Shown: positions 1-8,692 of the stretch, one piece after another
Layout of the letters: each line of letters opens with the position of its first letter
Numbering within the stretch: the stretch's first letter is position 1
Notes under the pieces: model-generated
What the model saw: only the letters and a program-made list of their open reading frames with translations
Told to the model about the DNA's origin: nothing
Database searches by the model: none
From: JAWXVE01 sp044425575
GTDB lineage: Bacteria; Bacillota; Clostridia; Lachnospirales; Lachnospiraceae
DNA: 64,000 bases
Assembly (NCBI GenBank): GCA_044425575.1
Contig: JAWXVE010000001.1
Span: forward strand, 1 to 64,000
Direction of reading: 5' to 3'
Translations under genes and position numbers: made by a program

Positions 1-1
1 C

Positions 2-451
2 TATGAACAGCTCATCTTTATGAAGAGGTATCAGGCTGCCTTTGCGTGCACCTCTTATGAGTATGCAGACGAAGAGGGGATTGGACTTGGCAAGTTTGCA
101 CATGTTCCAGAGCGTATTACTTACGAACAAGCCATTAAGAATACGATTATTTTCACTTCAACCGTGTTGTTGGATTTAAGTCAATTACCGAAAGACGAGA
201 TTCAGATGCCAGAGATAGAGAGTGAGGACACAGCAACCTGGTGGAAAATCCTACGAGGGGGCCACGTGGCATATGGCCTAGATCAGGCACTTGTGCGCTA
301 TAGAAGACCGGCTATATCCCTATCCTCCAATAAGATAAGGGCTATCAGGAGGGTCTGGCATTTATATCGTAGTGAAGAGCAGTTCTCTATTATGAAGAGT
401 GCATACTGCTTCGTGCATTATGCAGTTCGTGCTACGTTACGTAGATTATAA
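2..451 (+). CDS. Family 2 glycosyltransferase, C-terminal part (5' end outside window)
   Basis: The reading frame is open from base 2, so this is the tail of a gene that starts upstream. The first Met in frame, at base 20, is probably internal. The visible ~149 residues fit the second half of a TuaG-like GT-A glycosyltransferase: a segment around FTSTVLLD, an acidic stretch followed by WWKILRGG, and then LVRYRR..SLSSNK, which matches the conserved end (YR...SLS.NK) of capsular and teichuronic family 2 enzymes. The nucleotide-binding DxD half is not in the window, so donor and acceptor cannot be inferred. It lies 49 bases upstream of pseG on the same strand and is probably co-transcribed with it. 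The family call is good; the exact role is unknown. Confidence 0.75.
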   Translation, partial: YEQLIFMKRYQAAFACTSYEYADEEGIGLGKFAHVPERITYEQAIKNTIIFTSTVLLDLSQLPKDEIQMPEIESEDTATWWKILRGGHVAYGLDQALVRYRRPAISLSSNKIRAIRRVWHLYRSEEQFSIMKSAYCFVHYAVRATLRRL

Positions 452-500
452 GTAGTCACAATAGACAGATTGATAAGGCATCATGGAGAAGGAATAGCAT

Positions 501-1523
501 ATGATATTATTTCGTGTAGATGGAAATGGTAAGATTGGTACAGGCCATGTAATGAGATGTCTTTCTATTGCAAGGGCACTAAGAACCCTTAGAGAAGAAT
601 CAAGATTTCTAATAGCAGGTCATGAAATGCAAGGAATCATTGAAGAACAGGGATTTCAAGTATCTATAGTACACACTGAATATACGCAGATGGATACAGA
701 ACTAGAACAAATCCCATTATACTTGGAGGGTGTTAATCTATTATTGATTGATTCCTATTATATTACGAAGCAGTACTTAGAATGTGTTGAGAAGAAGGCA
801 AAGGTGGTCTATTTAGATGATTTGGTACACTTACCAGCACCGGTAGACTATCTCATTAATTATAATTGTTATGCCAATAAAAAGCGTTATGCTGATACTT
901 ATACAGCAAGAATTCATACGTTGTTTGGCATGGATTATGCACCACTACGGGAGGAGTTCCAATCAGTGGACTACCAAGTGCGAGATGTGTGCAGTAAGAT
1001 TTTGATTACAACAGGTGGAACGGACCAATGCAATCTAGCAGTGCAGTTATTGGAGCGGTTCGTCTTATGCCAAGGATTAGACCATGTAGAGTTTATTGTG
1101 GTAGTGGGCGCCTTTCATGAGCATAAAGAGTCTTTGGAACGTTTGGCAGCTCAATATAAACAGATTTCTTTGCATCATCAAGTAAAGAATATGAGTCAAT
1201 TAATGGCAGAATGTGACATAGCCATTTCGGCAACAGGGAGTACCATTTATGAATTGTGTGCAGTAGGATTACCAACCATTGCATTGGCATTTGTAGAGAA
1301 TCAAGATGAAATAGCAAGTGTTATGGGAGAACAACACAGAGTGTTATTGGCAGGTCACTATCATTATGAAGGAGTTCCTGTAATAGAGCGAACGGTGGAA
1401 TATGTACTACATTTATGCACACACGTAGAAGAGCGAAGAAGATTACATCATTGTGCAAGAAGTGCCGTAGATGGTCAAGGTGCCACACGAATTGCGCAAG
1501 CATTGATACAATGGGCAAGATAG
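501..1523 (+). CDS. pseG: PseG-like UDP-sugar hydrolase (pseudaminic acid pathway)
   Basis: This 340-residue protein fits UDP-2,4-diacetamido-2,4,6-trideoxy-beta-L-altropyranose hydrolase, which removes UDP before condensation with phosphoenolpyruvate in CMP-pseudaminic acid synthesis. The N-terminus (FRVDGNGKIGTGHVMRCLSI) carries the family's glycine loop with the conserved GxGHxxR motif. The second half has the GT-B-like nucleotide site (TTGGTDQCN near residue 170, then SATGSTIYELCAVGLP near 248). It is cytoplasmic, with no membrane segment. The length is normal and the start has a GGAGAAGG site upstream. The other pse genes present (pseF, pseC, pseB) lie 12 kb downstream, so the pathway is split. 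SpsG-type spore coat proteins share the fold and are the main alternative. Confidence 0.85.
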   Translation: MILFRVDGNGKIGTGHVMRCLSIARALRTLREESRFLIAGHEMQGIIEEQGFQVSIVHTEYTQMDTELEQIPLYLEGVNLLLIDSYYITKQYLECVEKKAKVVYLDDLVHLPAPVDYLINYNCYANKKRYADTYTARIHTLFGMDYAPLREEFQSVDYQVRDVCSKILITTGGTDQCNLAVQLLERFVLCQGLDHVEFIVVVGAFHEHKESLERLAAQYKQISLHHQVKNMSQLMAECDIAISATGSTIYELCAVGLPTIALAFVENQDEIASVMGEQHRVLLAGHYHYEGVPVIERTVEYVLHLCTHVEERRRLHHCARSAVDGQGATRIAQALIQWAR

Positions 1524-1540
1524 GAAAGTAAGGAGGTAAC

Positions 1541-2455
1541 ATGAAATTAATAAGCATCATAGTGCCTTGCTATAATGAAGAGGAAAGTGTTCATTTATTC
1601 TACGAAGAAGTTCGTAAACTAGAAGATTTTTTCTTAGAGAAGAGCCTAGACTTAGAAGTGATTTATGTAGATGATGGCTCTCGAGATGAAACTGCATCAT
1701 GTGTGAAACGGTTACACGAACAAGACGAGCGAGTTCACCTTCTGTCTTTTTCTAGAAATTTTGGCAAGGAAGCAGCATTGTTTGCAGGATTACAACGTAC
1801 AAAAGGTGATTATGTAGTAGCAATGGATGTGGATTTACAAGACCCACCATCACTTTTACCAGAAATGTTTGCTTATATAGAAGAAGGGTATGACTCGGTA
1901 GCTACAAGACGTGTGAGTCGAAAGGGAGAGCCCGTTATTCGGTCTTTTTTTGCAAGGCGATTCTATAGGATAATGAAGCGAATTTCCAAGACGGATATGG
2001 TGGATGGGGCCAGAGATTATCGCTTAATGACAAGACAAGTAGTAGATTCCATTCTTGCATTAGGAGAGTATAATCGCTTTTCAAAAGGCATATTTGGTTG
2101 GGTTGGATATAAGACAAAGTGGATTGCCTACGAGAATGTGGAACGTGTAGCCGGAGAGACGAAATGGTCTTTTTGGAAATTGCTACTCTATTCTTTTGAT
2201 GGGATTATCGCCTTTTCCACAGCCCCTCTTGCAGTTGCTTCTTTTTCGGGAATCATGTTGTGTTTAGCTTCTGTTGGTGCAATTATCTTTATTATTATAC
2301 GTAAGTTGATATATGGTGATCCAGTATCGGGATGGCCATCTTTAGCGTGTTTGATTTTATTTGTAGGTGGAATTCAATTATTTTGTATGGGAATTATGGG
2401 TCAATATCTTCTAAGCTATATATGGAAGCTAAGAATAGACCAATTTATTTGGTAA
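1541..2455 (+). CDS. GtrB/DPM-like family 2 glycosyltransferase with frameshifted C-terminus
   Basis: The protein begins with a GT-A domain (IIVPCYNEEES, VDDGSRDET, DVDLQDPP as the DxD region) and has two C-terminal membrane helices (about residues 225-255 and 262-290). This is the layout of polyprenyl-phosphate sugar synthases such as GtrB and ArnC, which make lipid-phosphate sugars for use outside the membrane. The annotated frame ends LSYIWKLRIDQFIW. From base 2413 the neighbouring frame instead encodes YMEAKNRPIYLVKEEV, the usual family ending, and stops at 2467-2469 with TAATG overlapping the next start. One missing T at about 2408-2412 explains both facts. The intact form would be 309 residues; the observed one has 304. 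Only the cytoplasmic tail changes, so activity may persist. Confidence 0.85.
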   Translation: MKLISIIVPCYNEEESVHLFYEEVRKLEDFFLEKSLDLEVIYVDDGSRDETASCVKRLHEQDERVHLLSFSRNFGKEAALFAGLQRTKGDYVVAMDVDLQDPPSLLPEMFAYIEEGYDSVATRRVSRKGEPVIRSFFARRFYRIMKRISKTDMVDGARDYRLMTRQVVDSILALGEYNRFSKGIFGWVGYKTKWIAYENVERVAGETKWSFWKLLLYSFDGIIAFSTAPLAVASFSGIMLCLASVGAIIFIIIRKLIYGDPVSGWPSLACLILFVGGIQLFCMGIMGQYLLSYIWKLRIDQFIW

Positions 2456-2468
2456 AGGAAGAAGTGTA

Positions 2469-3830
2469 ATGAAGAAATCAGATTATTTGAAAAGGTTAGG
2501 TGTTTTATTTCTAGCATCACTGAGCCTATTCTTACAAATTATAATATTTGCCCTGCTTTGGTATCGGCACTACGAAGGTAATATACAAGTTTACTTTTAT
2601 GAAAAAGGAAACTGGCTTGTAATTGCCGTGTATGCAGTCTTACTTTTTATGTTTTATCATATGTACGGAGCATTTAAGATTGGATATTTAAAGACGGGAG
2701 ATGTATTATTTTCTCAATTATTTGCAACTACATGTATGACTCTAGTTGCATATGCTCAGATTTCCTTGTTACTTGGGTGGTTTGCAGATCCAATACCTGT
2801 TGTTCATATGTATTTAGCAGATATTGTGGTTATTGTGGGCGGTACTTTCCTAGCACATTCCTTCTATCGCTTTGTCTATCCACCACGTAAGCTTGTCTTA
2901 TTTCATGGCAATCGTAATATAGAAGATATCTTATATAAATTCCAATCAAGAAGTGATAAATACAAGATTATCAGGTGTGTTAATATAGAAGTTGGCAAGG
3001 AACAATTATTGGAAGAAATACAGAATGCTACAGAAGGTGTAGTCATATGGGATGTGGATACTGCCATCCGAAAAGAGTTAATGAAATATTGTTATGCTCA
3101 TTCTGTTCGCGTTTATATGATGCCTAAAATAACAGACATTTTAGTGCGTGGATCGGAACAATTACACTTATTTGACACCCCAATTCTGCTGAATCGAGAA
3201 TATTCCTTAACAGTGGGAGAACGTGTGATTAAACGTACAGTGGATTTAGTATGTGCCATTTTCCTTTGCCTAATCACAATGCCGATTATGTTAATCGCTG
3301 CAATTGTAATTCATGCATATGATAAGGGTCCAGTGTTATACAAACAAGTACGGTGTACCAGACATATGAAGGAATTTACTATTTATAAATTTCGCAGTAT
3401 GCGAGTAGATGCGGAAAAAGATGGTGTGGCAAGACTTGCCAAACAAAATGATAATAGAATTACGCCAATTGGTCAGTTTATTCGGATGACAAGAATTGAT
3501 GAACTTCCTCAATTGTTTAACATTATAAGGGGAGAAATGACTTTTGTGGGACCTAGACCAGAACGTCCTGAAATTATTGCCCAATACACGGAACAAATGC
3601 CAGAGTTCGTTCTACGTACGAAAGTAAAAGCAGGACTTGCAGGATATGCTCAAGTGTACGGAAAGTATAATACAACACCTTATGATAAGTTGAAATTAGA
3701 TTTATTCTATATTTTGAATTATTCCACATGGTTAGACTTAAAATTAATGTTACTAACCCTTAAGATATTATTTAAGCCAGAAAGTACAGAAGGGGTACAA
3801 GATACTCAGCAGACGGCATTGAAAAAATAG
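2469..3830 (+). CDS. Polyprenyl-phosphate sugar-1-phosphate transferase (initiating PGT, WbaP/CpsE-like)
   Basis: This 453-residue membrane protein has four N-terminal helices, a middle Rossmann-like segment (about residues 145-230) and a C-terminal bacterial sugar transferase domain. That domain starts with a membrane helix near residue 260, followed by YKFRSM near 307, RIDELPQLFN near 341 and VGPRPERPE near 361. The DE pair is the catalytic dyad of monotopic phosphoglycosyltransferases. It would load a sugar-1-phosphate (hexose or HexNAc type) on undecaprenyl phosphate at the inner face of the membrane and start a glycan chain. It is followed at once by a Wzz-like gene and then GTs and a polymerase, which fits a first assembly set. 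Two other PGTs occur at 29793 and 48609. The sugar donor cannot be read from sequence. Confidence 0.9.
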   Translation: MKKSDYLKRLGVLFLASLSLFLQIIIFALLWYRHYEGNIQVYFYEKGNWLVIAVYAVLLFMFYHMYGAFKIGYLKTGDVLFSQLFATTCMTLVAYAQISLLLGWFADPIPVVHMYLADIVVIVGGTFLAHSFYRFVYPPRKLVLFHGNRNIEDILYKFQSRSDKYKIIRCVNIEVGKEQLLEEIQNATEGVVIWDVDTAIRKELMKYCYAHSVRVYMMPKITDILVRGSEQLHLFDTPILLNREYSLTVGERVIKRTVDLVCAIFLCLITMPIMLIAAIVIHAYDKGPVLYKQVRCTRHMKEFTIYKFRSMRVDAEKDGVARLAKQNDNRITPIGQFIRMTRIDELPQLFNIIRGEMTFVGPRPERPEIIAQYTEQMPEFVLRTKVKAGLAGYAQVYGKYNTTPYDKLKLDLFYILNYSTWLDLKLMLLTLKILFKPESTEGVQDTQQTALKK

Positions 3831-3843
3831 GAGATGAGCAAGG

Positions 3844-4707
3844 ATGATTAAATATAATGACAAAGTAAGTCAGGTATGTTTTGACCGTAGACTATATATG
3901 GTTTTACTTCTTGCACACTGGAAGATACTTACCCTAATTACTGTGTTGGGTGGAATCGCGGGAGGAATTCTATATCATGTACAAGAAGCAGAGAGTTTAA
4001 ATACTGCTTCCTATGAGTCCACAGCGATTTTCTATGTGGAATATGAACTGAAAGATAATGGGGATATGTATTACGCTTATAACGAAGTAGGTTGGAGTTA
4101 TGTGGTAATGTTTGACGAGATTGTTGAACTAGCCTTAGCAGAGCTCCCTTTTGAAATGAGCAAAGAAGAATTCACTTCTTATATCTTAAGTGATAATGGA
4201 GCTGATTATAAGATCCTAACCATAACGGCGACTACAAGTGAACCAGAAATGTGTCAAGTGCTCTTAGAAGCGTTTGTCCCAGCTCTTGAAGCCTATGGGA
4301 TAAGCAGTAAGCATATTGAATCCATTACGTGTGCAACAGAACCAACAGAGCCAAAATTAGTACTTGTAATAGATGAAACTATACGTGCAAGTATAGCAGG
4401 TATGGTGTTAGGTGCCATTGCGTCTGTTTTAATTGTTTCTCTCTATTTATTTACCCAAGATGTATTTTATGTGGGAACTACGTTGGAAGCGACTTTTGCA
4501 TTGCCGGTAGTTGCCACGTATCATAAAAAGGATCAACGGGAGAAACAAGAAGATGCAAATGATACAATTGTATTAGTGGTGGCAGGGAAAACTACCTATG
4601 GAACCATTCACCGTATGATAGGTGAGGCAAAAAGGCAAGGAAAAGAAATGACAGGATTTACATTAGTAGAAGCAAATCTGTGGATTCAAAAGTTGTATTA
4701 CCGATAG
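3844..4707 (+). CDS. Wzz-like chain-length / capsule co-polymerase membrane protein
   Basis: The 287-residue protein has a membrane helix at about residues 25-47, an extracytoplasmic region of about 130 residues, and a second helix near residues 180-202 followed by a short cytoplasmic tail. This two-helix hairpin layout is that of Wzz/CapA-type polysaccharide co-polymerases, which set polymer length together with Wzy. The tail lacks a recognisable kinase Walker motif, and no separate BY-kinase (CapB/Wze) or matching phosphatase is seen in the window. The gene sits 13 bases after the PGT and is probably in the same operon. Sequence conservation in this family is weak, so the call rests mainly on topology and neighbours. 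Confidence 0.7.
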   Translation: MIKYNDKVSQVCFDRRLYMVLLLAHWKILTLITVLGGIAGGILYHVQEAESLNTASYESTAIFYVEYELKDNGDMYYAYNEVGWSYVVMFDEIVELALAELPFEMSKEEFTSYILSDNGADYKILTITATTSEPEMCQVLLEAFVPALEAYGISSKHIESITCATEPTEPKLVLVIDETIRASIAGMVLGAIASVLIVSLYLFTQDVFYVGTTLEATFALPVVATYHKKDQREKQEDANDTIVLVVAGKTTYGTIHRMIGEAKRQGKEMTGFTLVEANLWIQKLYYR

Positions 4708-4720
4708 AAAGTGAGGAATT

Positions 4721-5527
4721 ATGCAATTATTAGTATCGGCAATGAACCAAGAATTAGAGTCCTTAGTAAAGCAGATGAAGATTGCATCCAATGCCATTAT
4801 TATTAATCAGTGTGGTGTGGTGTCCTATGAAAGTCACCCTATAGAGATTGGACAAGGGGCGGTACGCACCGTACAATGTTATTCCTTTGCAGAACGAGGA
4901 ATTGGATTGAGTCGTAATAATGCGTTGCTTCGCGCTACAGATGAGCTATCATTATTTTCAGATGATGATATTGAGTATGTTAAGGGCTATGAGCAATTAA
5001 TTGAAGAGGAATTTGCCAAGCATACAGAAGCAGATGTGATTCTGTTTCAATTTGACGTGTGCCCTAGTCGCAAAACTTATCACACCACTTCTTATCACCG
5101 AGTAAGATGGCATAATTGCGGAAGGTATCCAACATTTTCCATGGCAATACGTACTTCACGCATTCACGAAAGAAATATTACCTTCTCCCTATTATTTGGA
5201 GGAGGGGCCAAGTATAGCAATGGAGAAGATAGTCTGTTCTTGCAAGAATGTATTAGAAAAGGGTTGAGAGTCTATGCATCACCCATACTAATCGGACGTG
5301 AAATAGAACGTCCATCCACTTGGTTTATGGGTTACAACGAGAAGTTCTTCTATGATAGAGGAGTGTTGTATAAACATTTGTATGGAAATATGGCATATGT
5401 ATTCGCGGTCAGATTTCTAATGAAGCATAAGGGGAAGATGTGTCAAACCATACAGGTAAGACAAGCTTTTTCTCATATGCGCAGGGGGATTCAGGCTACA
5501 CTTAGAAAAGGAAGAGTCGTTTCATGA
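4721..5527 (+). CDS. Family 2-like glycosyltransferase
   Basis: This 268-residue protein looks like a divergent GT-A enzyme. It has a short beta-strand start (MQLLVSAMNQ), a segment ERGIGLSRNNALLRA resembling the GxxxARNxG region, and FSDDDIEY as a DDD-type metal and nucleotide motif near residue 87. A later GGGAKYSNGEDSLFLQEC near residue 178 fits the (E/D)D acceptor-side motif of family 2 enzymes. There are no membrane helices. Its stop overlaps the start of the EpsG-like polymerase gene (ATGA, 5524-5527), so translation is probably coupled. It is shorter than typical capsule GTs and its first strand lacks the classical P.YN motif. Donor and acceptor are unknown. Confidence 0.65.
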   Translation: MQLLVSAMNQELESLVKQMKIASNAIIINQCGVVSYESHPIEIGQGAVRTVQCYSFAERGIGLSRNNALLRATDELSLFSDDDIEYVKGYEQLIEEEFAKHTEADVILFQFDVCPSRKTYHTTSYHRVRWHNCGRYPTFSMAIRTSRIHERNITFSLLFGGGAKYSNGEDSLFLQECIRKGLRVYASPILIGREIERPSTWFMGYNEKFFYDRGVLYKHLYGNMAYVFAVRFLMKHKGKMCQTIQVRQAFSHMRRGIQATLRKGRVVS

Positions 5528-6606
5528 TTGTTTATTTAGGAGTTACAGCATTAACCATTGCACTTTCATTATTAGTAAGGAAGAATCAGTGTGTATCATA
5601 TGGTCCAGTAGAATGTAAACAACAAGTACGAAATCAGTATGCATTGTTTACTATTTTTCTTGTGTTATTTCTTGTGGCAGCCTTACGTTATTATGTGGGA
5701 AATGATTATTTGGCATATTTAAACATTTTTGAGAACATCTATGTGGAACGTACTGTATCCACTGAAATTGGGTTTAATAGCGTTGTTCGCTTTTATCAAT
5801 TGTTATTTGGACAAAGCACATTTATTCCAATATTTGCAACCATTTCTGGAATTACTATTTATTTTATGTTAAAAGCTCTATATGAACAATTAGATTGGTT
5901 CTTTTATGGATTTTTGCTCTTTATGCTGACAGGATTTTACCTTATGAGTTTAAATACCATTCGTTATTATGCAGCTTTAGGTATCGTTATGTATTCAATT
6001 AAGTATTTGCAGAAGAAAGATTATCTGCCTTTTTGCCTCTATGTAGGATTAGCGGCTTCTCTTCATAAAACGGCAATTGTTGTAATTCCGGCCTATTGGT
6101 TTCTGAACCGAAAGTGGGGAAAGATCGAATATGCCATAATCGGAATGGGTACCTTATCACTTATTGTCTTAGAAGATTTTTATCGCAGTATTATTTTTAA
6201 GTTTTATCCTTTTTATGAGGGCTCCATATATGATGTGGATACGGTATCGGTTTTTAACATTGCAAAATGTGTATGTATTCTAGCATTTGCTCTATTTTTC
6301 TATAAACGTGTGAAAGAAGATGCCCTGTTATCCTTTTATTTTAAATTGAATTTAAGTGGTCTTGTTATATATGTATGTTGTACGTACATTCCGGTGGTTT
6401 CTAGGGTAGCGTATTATTTTATATGGCCACAAATCTTTCTTGTTACCAATCTAGTTGCAAAAATGAAGAAGGGGTGGTTTAAGACTATTTGCATAGTTGG
6501 AATTACGCTTGCCTACGTATTGTTTTTTGTGCTATTTCTTCAAGAAGCTTCTGGAACGGCTTTAAGAATATTGCCATACCAAACATGGATAGGAGTAGAT
6601 TTGTGA
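5524..6606 (+). CDS. EpsG-family polysaccharide polymerase
   Basis: The 360-residue protein is almost wholly hydrophobic, with about ten predicted membrane helices. It shows the EpsG signature early on: AALRYYVGNDYLAYLNIF near residue 57, then a charged loop and TIRYYAALGIVMYSIKYL near residue 147. EpsG proteins are Wzy-like polymerases of Firmicutes exopolysaccharides that join lipid-linked repeat units outside the membrane. Its start overlaps the previous stop. Its end overlaps the start of the next GT (GTGA, 6603-6606), so it is tightly coupled within the first assembly set (PGT, Wzz-like, polymerase, ABC flippase). It is one of three polymerase-like genes in the window. Confidence 0.85.
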   Translation: MIVYLGVTALTIALSLLVRKNQCVSYGPVECKQQVRNQYALFTIFLVLFLVAALRYYVGNDYLAYLNIFENIYVERTVSTEIGFNSVVRFYQLLFGQSTFIPIFATISGITIYFMLKALYEQLDWFFYGFLLFMLTGFYLMSLNTIRYYAALGIVMYSIKYLQKKDYLPFCLYVGLAASLHKTAIVVIPAYWFLNRKWGKIEYAIIGMGTLSLIVLEDFYRSIIFKFYPFYEGSIYDVDTVSVFNIAKCVCILAFALFFYKRVKEDALLSFYFKLNLSGLVIYVCCTYIPVVSRVAYYFIWPQIFLVTNLVAKMKKGWFKTICIVGITLAYVLFFVLFLQEASGTALRILPYQTWIGVDL

Positions 6607-7400
6607 TCACATATAGTATTATTGTAGTTAGTTACCAAGCGGGAAAGCAGTTATATGAAACAGTAGATTCGATTTTACAACAAACATATCCATCTTATGA
6701 GATTATTATCAAAGATGGCGGGTCTACAGATGGAAGTATAGAAAATATTGCATCTTTGCAGAAGGATAATAGAGTCTTCTTGTATCAAGAGCAAGATGCG
6801 GGTATTTATGATGCCATGAATCAGGGGATTTCTTATGCCACTGGTGATTATGTATTATTTCTCAATTGTGGCGATCGATTTTATCAGGATACAGTATTAG
6901 AGCAAGTGACCCATGCTATTGAAGGAGAGAAAGAAGCACTCTATTATGGAGATGTGTTTCATGAAGGTGCTGGCTCATTGGATAGTATGCCAAGAGCAAT
7001 TTCACCATTTACTTGTTATCGCCATATGCCATGTCACCAAGGTATGCTATATAGGCGAGAAGTGTTACAAGGGCGAGGTTATCAGTGCCAATATAGAGTT
7101 CGAGGAGATTATGAACACTTTCTATGGGCGTATTTCGAAAAAGGCATTCGTCCAAAAGCTTTAGACCTGATTATAGCTTCCTATGAAGGTGGTGGTTATT
7201 CGGAATCCAAGGTGAATGAAGAACGTGATAGGTGGGAGCATAGAGAGATTACGAAGAAGTATATTCCACCAGGTAAATTAGTTCTATATAGAGGAATCAT
7301 GGTGATTACCTTGGTGCCCCTGCGTAGGAGAATTGCTAGGAGTAAAAGGTACTCTAACATATATAACCAGTTAAAACAAAGATTATATCATAGAAAATAG
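6603..7400 (+). CDS. Family 2 glycosyltransferase (colanic acid WcaA/PGL type)
   Basis: A GT-A enzyme of 265 residues is read from a GTG start at 6603, which has AGGAG 7 bases upstream and overlaps the preceding stop. An ATG in frame at 6585 lacks such a site. The motifs are YSIIVVSYQAGKQL, IIKDGGSTDGS near residue 37, QDAGIYDAMNQG near residue 64 and FLNCGDRF near residue 87. The sugar-binding xxD is replaced by NCGD, as is usual for this subfamily. A later RVRGDYEHFLWAYF is the acceptor-side motif. It acts at the cytoplasmic face on a lipid-linked intermediate. The subfamily often transfers GlcNAc, galactose or similar sugars; the sequence does not settle which. Confidence 0.85.
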   Translation: MITYSIIVVSYQAGKQLYETVDSILQQTYPSYEIIIKDGGSTDGSIENIASLQKDNRVFLYQEQDAGIYDAMNQGISYATGDYVLFLNCGDRFYQDTVLEQVTHAIEGEKEALYYGDVFHEGAGSLDSMPRAISPFTCYRHMPCHQGMLYRREVLQGRGYQCQYRVRGDYEHFLWAYFEKGIRPKALDLIIASYEGGGYSESKVNEERDRWEHREITKKYIPPGKLVLYRGIMVITLVPLRRRIARSKRYSNIYNQLKQRLYHRK

Positions 7401-7410
7401 GAGAATTATT

Positions 7411-8682
7411 ATGCGTATTTTATGGCTATGTAATCTCATGATGCCCTTTATAGCCCAAGAACTTGGTAGAGAATCTAGTCAAAAAGAAGGTTGGCTTACA
7501 GGCACTATGAATCGGATTCGTCAAGAAGAAAATAGCAATATCACATTGGGCGTATGTTTCCCTGTTGCCTCTATTCAAGAAGAAGTAACAGGTATGGTAG
7601 ATCAGATTGCATATTATGGATTTTATGAGAACATCAATGAACCTGAGAAATACGAGGAAGGGTTAGAAGAACGATTAGGTACTATAGTAGAACGATTTCA
7701 ACCAGATGTGATTCATATGTTCGGCACGGAATATGCACATGGGTATGCTATGGTTAAGGCTGTAAAAGAGAAGGAGAAAATTGCAGTAAGTATTCAAGGA
7801 CTGTGTGCCATATATGCAGAAGTATACTATGCCAATTTACCACATAAGGTTCAGAAGCGTATTACATTTCGAGATGTAATTAAGAAGGATACCCTAATCG
7901 TACAACAAAGAAAATTCTACAAACGTGGTAAGAGAGAACAAGAAATATTGCGTGAAGTAACGCATGTTTTAGGACGTACCCAAGCAGATTATGAGTATAG
8001 CAAAGGGGTAAATACATCAAGTCAGTATCATAATTTATGTGAAACTGTGAGAGAGGAATTCTATAAGAATACATGGAATTTAGAAGAGTGTGAGCGTTAT
8101 ACCGTTCTTGTGACACAAGCAGATTATCCCTTAAAGGGATTCCATCTATTGGTAGAAGCATTGGCGGAGTTAAAGAAAGAATTCCCTCATATACAAGTGC
8201 ATGTGACAGGTAATTGCATTACAAATTATAGAACTTTTCGTGACAAGATTAAAATAGGAGCATATGGTAATTATATTAGACAACTAGTAGCTTCTTATCA
8301 GTTAGAATCGACCATTACATATGAGGGGATGGTGGATGCTTCTCGCATGTGCCAATTAATGAAAGAATCTCATGTATTAGTCAATTGTTCATCTATGGAA
8401 AATTCGCCAAATTCTGTGGGGGAAGCCATGTTGCTTGGATTGCCCGTAGTAGCATCCCGAGTTGGTGGGGTTCCTAGTATGATAGAAGATGAAGTGGAAG
8501 GCTTACTTTACGATGCTTATGATACGAAGAAGCTTGCGGATCAAATTAGTAGAATCTTTGGAAATGATGAACTTGCGACTAGTCTCTCTCAGTCTGCCAG
8601 AGAACGTGCACATAAGACTCATGATCCAGAGAATAATTACAAGACACTAGTAAGTATTTACGAGGAAATTGCAAAGGGATAG
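7411..8682 (+). CDS. GT-B glycosyltransferase, family 4
   Basis: This 423-residue protein has the two-domain GT4 architecture. The N-terminal domain has MRILWLCNLMMPF and DVIHMFGTEYAHGYAM near residue 105. The C-terminal donor domain has LVTQADYPLKGFHLLVEAL near residue 233 and ends in the EX7E-type motif SMENSPNSVGEAMLLGLPVV near residue 329, which holds the phosphate- and sugar-binding residues of retaining GT4 enzymes. It is cytoplasmic or peripheral to the membrane. AGGAG lies just before the ATG. It follows the WcaA-like GT by 10 bases and is probably part of the first glycan unit. The donor sugar is not predictable. Confidence 0.85.
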   Translation: MRILWLCNLMMPFIAQELGRESSQKEGWLTGTMNRIRQEENSNITLGVCFPVASIQEEVTGMVDQIAYYGFYENINEPEKYEEGLEERLGTIVERFQPDVIHMFGTEYAHGYAMVKAVKEKEKIAVSIQGLCAIYAEVYYANLPHKVQKRITFRDVIKKDTLIVQQRKFYKRGKREQEILREVTHVLGRTQADYEYSKGVNTSSQYHNLCETVREEFYKNTWNLEECERYTVLVTQADYPLKGFHLLVEALAELKKEFPHIQVHVTGNCITNYRTFRDKIKIGAYGNYIRQLVASYQLESTITYEGMVDASRMCQLMKESHVLVNCSSMENSPNSVGEAMLLGLPVVASRVGGVPSMIEDEVEGLLYDAYDTKKLADQISRIFGNDELATSLSQSARERAHKTHDPENNYKTLVSIYEEIAKG

Positions 8683-8692
8683 TGACAAATAT

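Noticed and set aside
1093..1317. Minus-strand and alternate-frame ORFs inside longer genes (for example 41043-41549 minus, 42243-42560 minus, 63347-63712 minus)
   Set aside because: All lie within well-supported genes, lack ribosome sites and have shadow-type composition.
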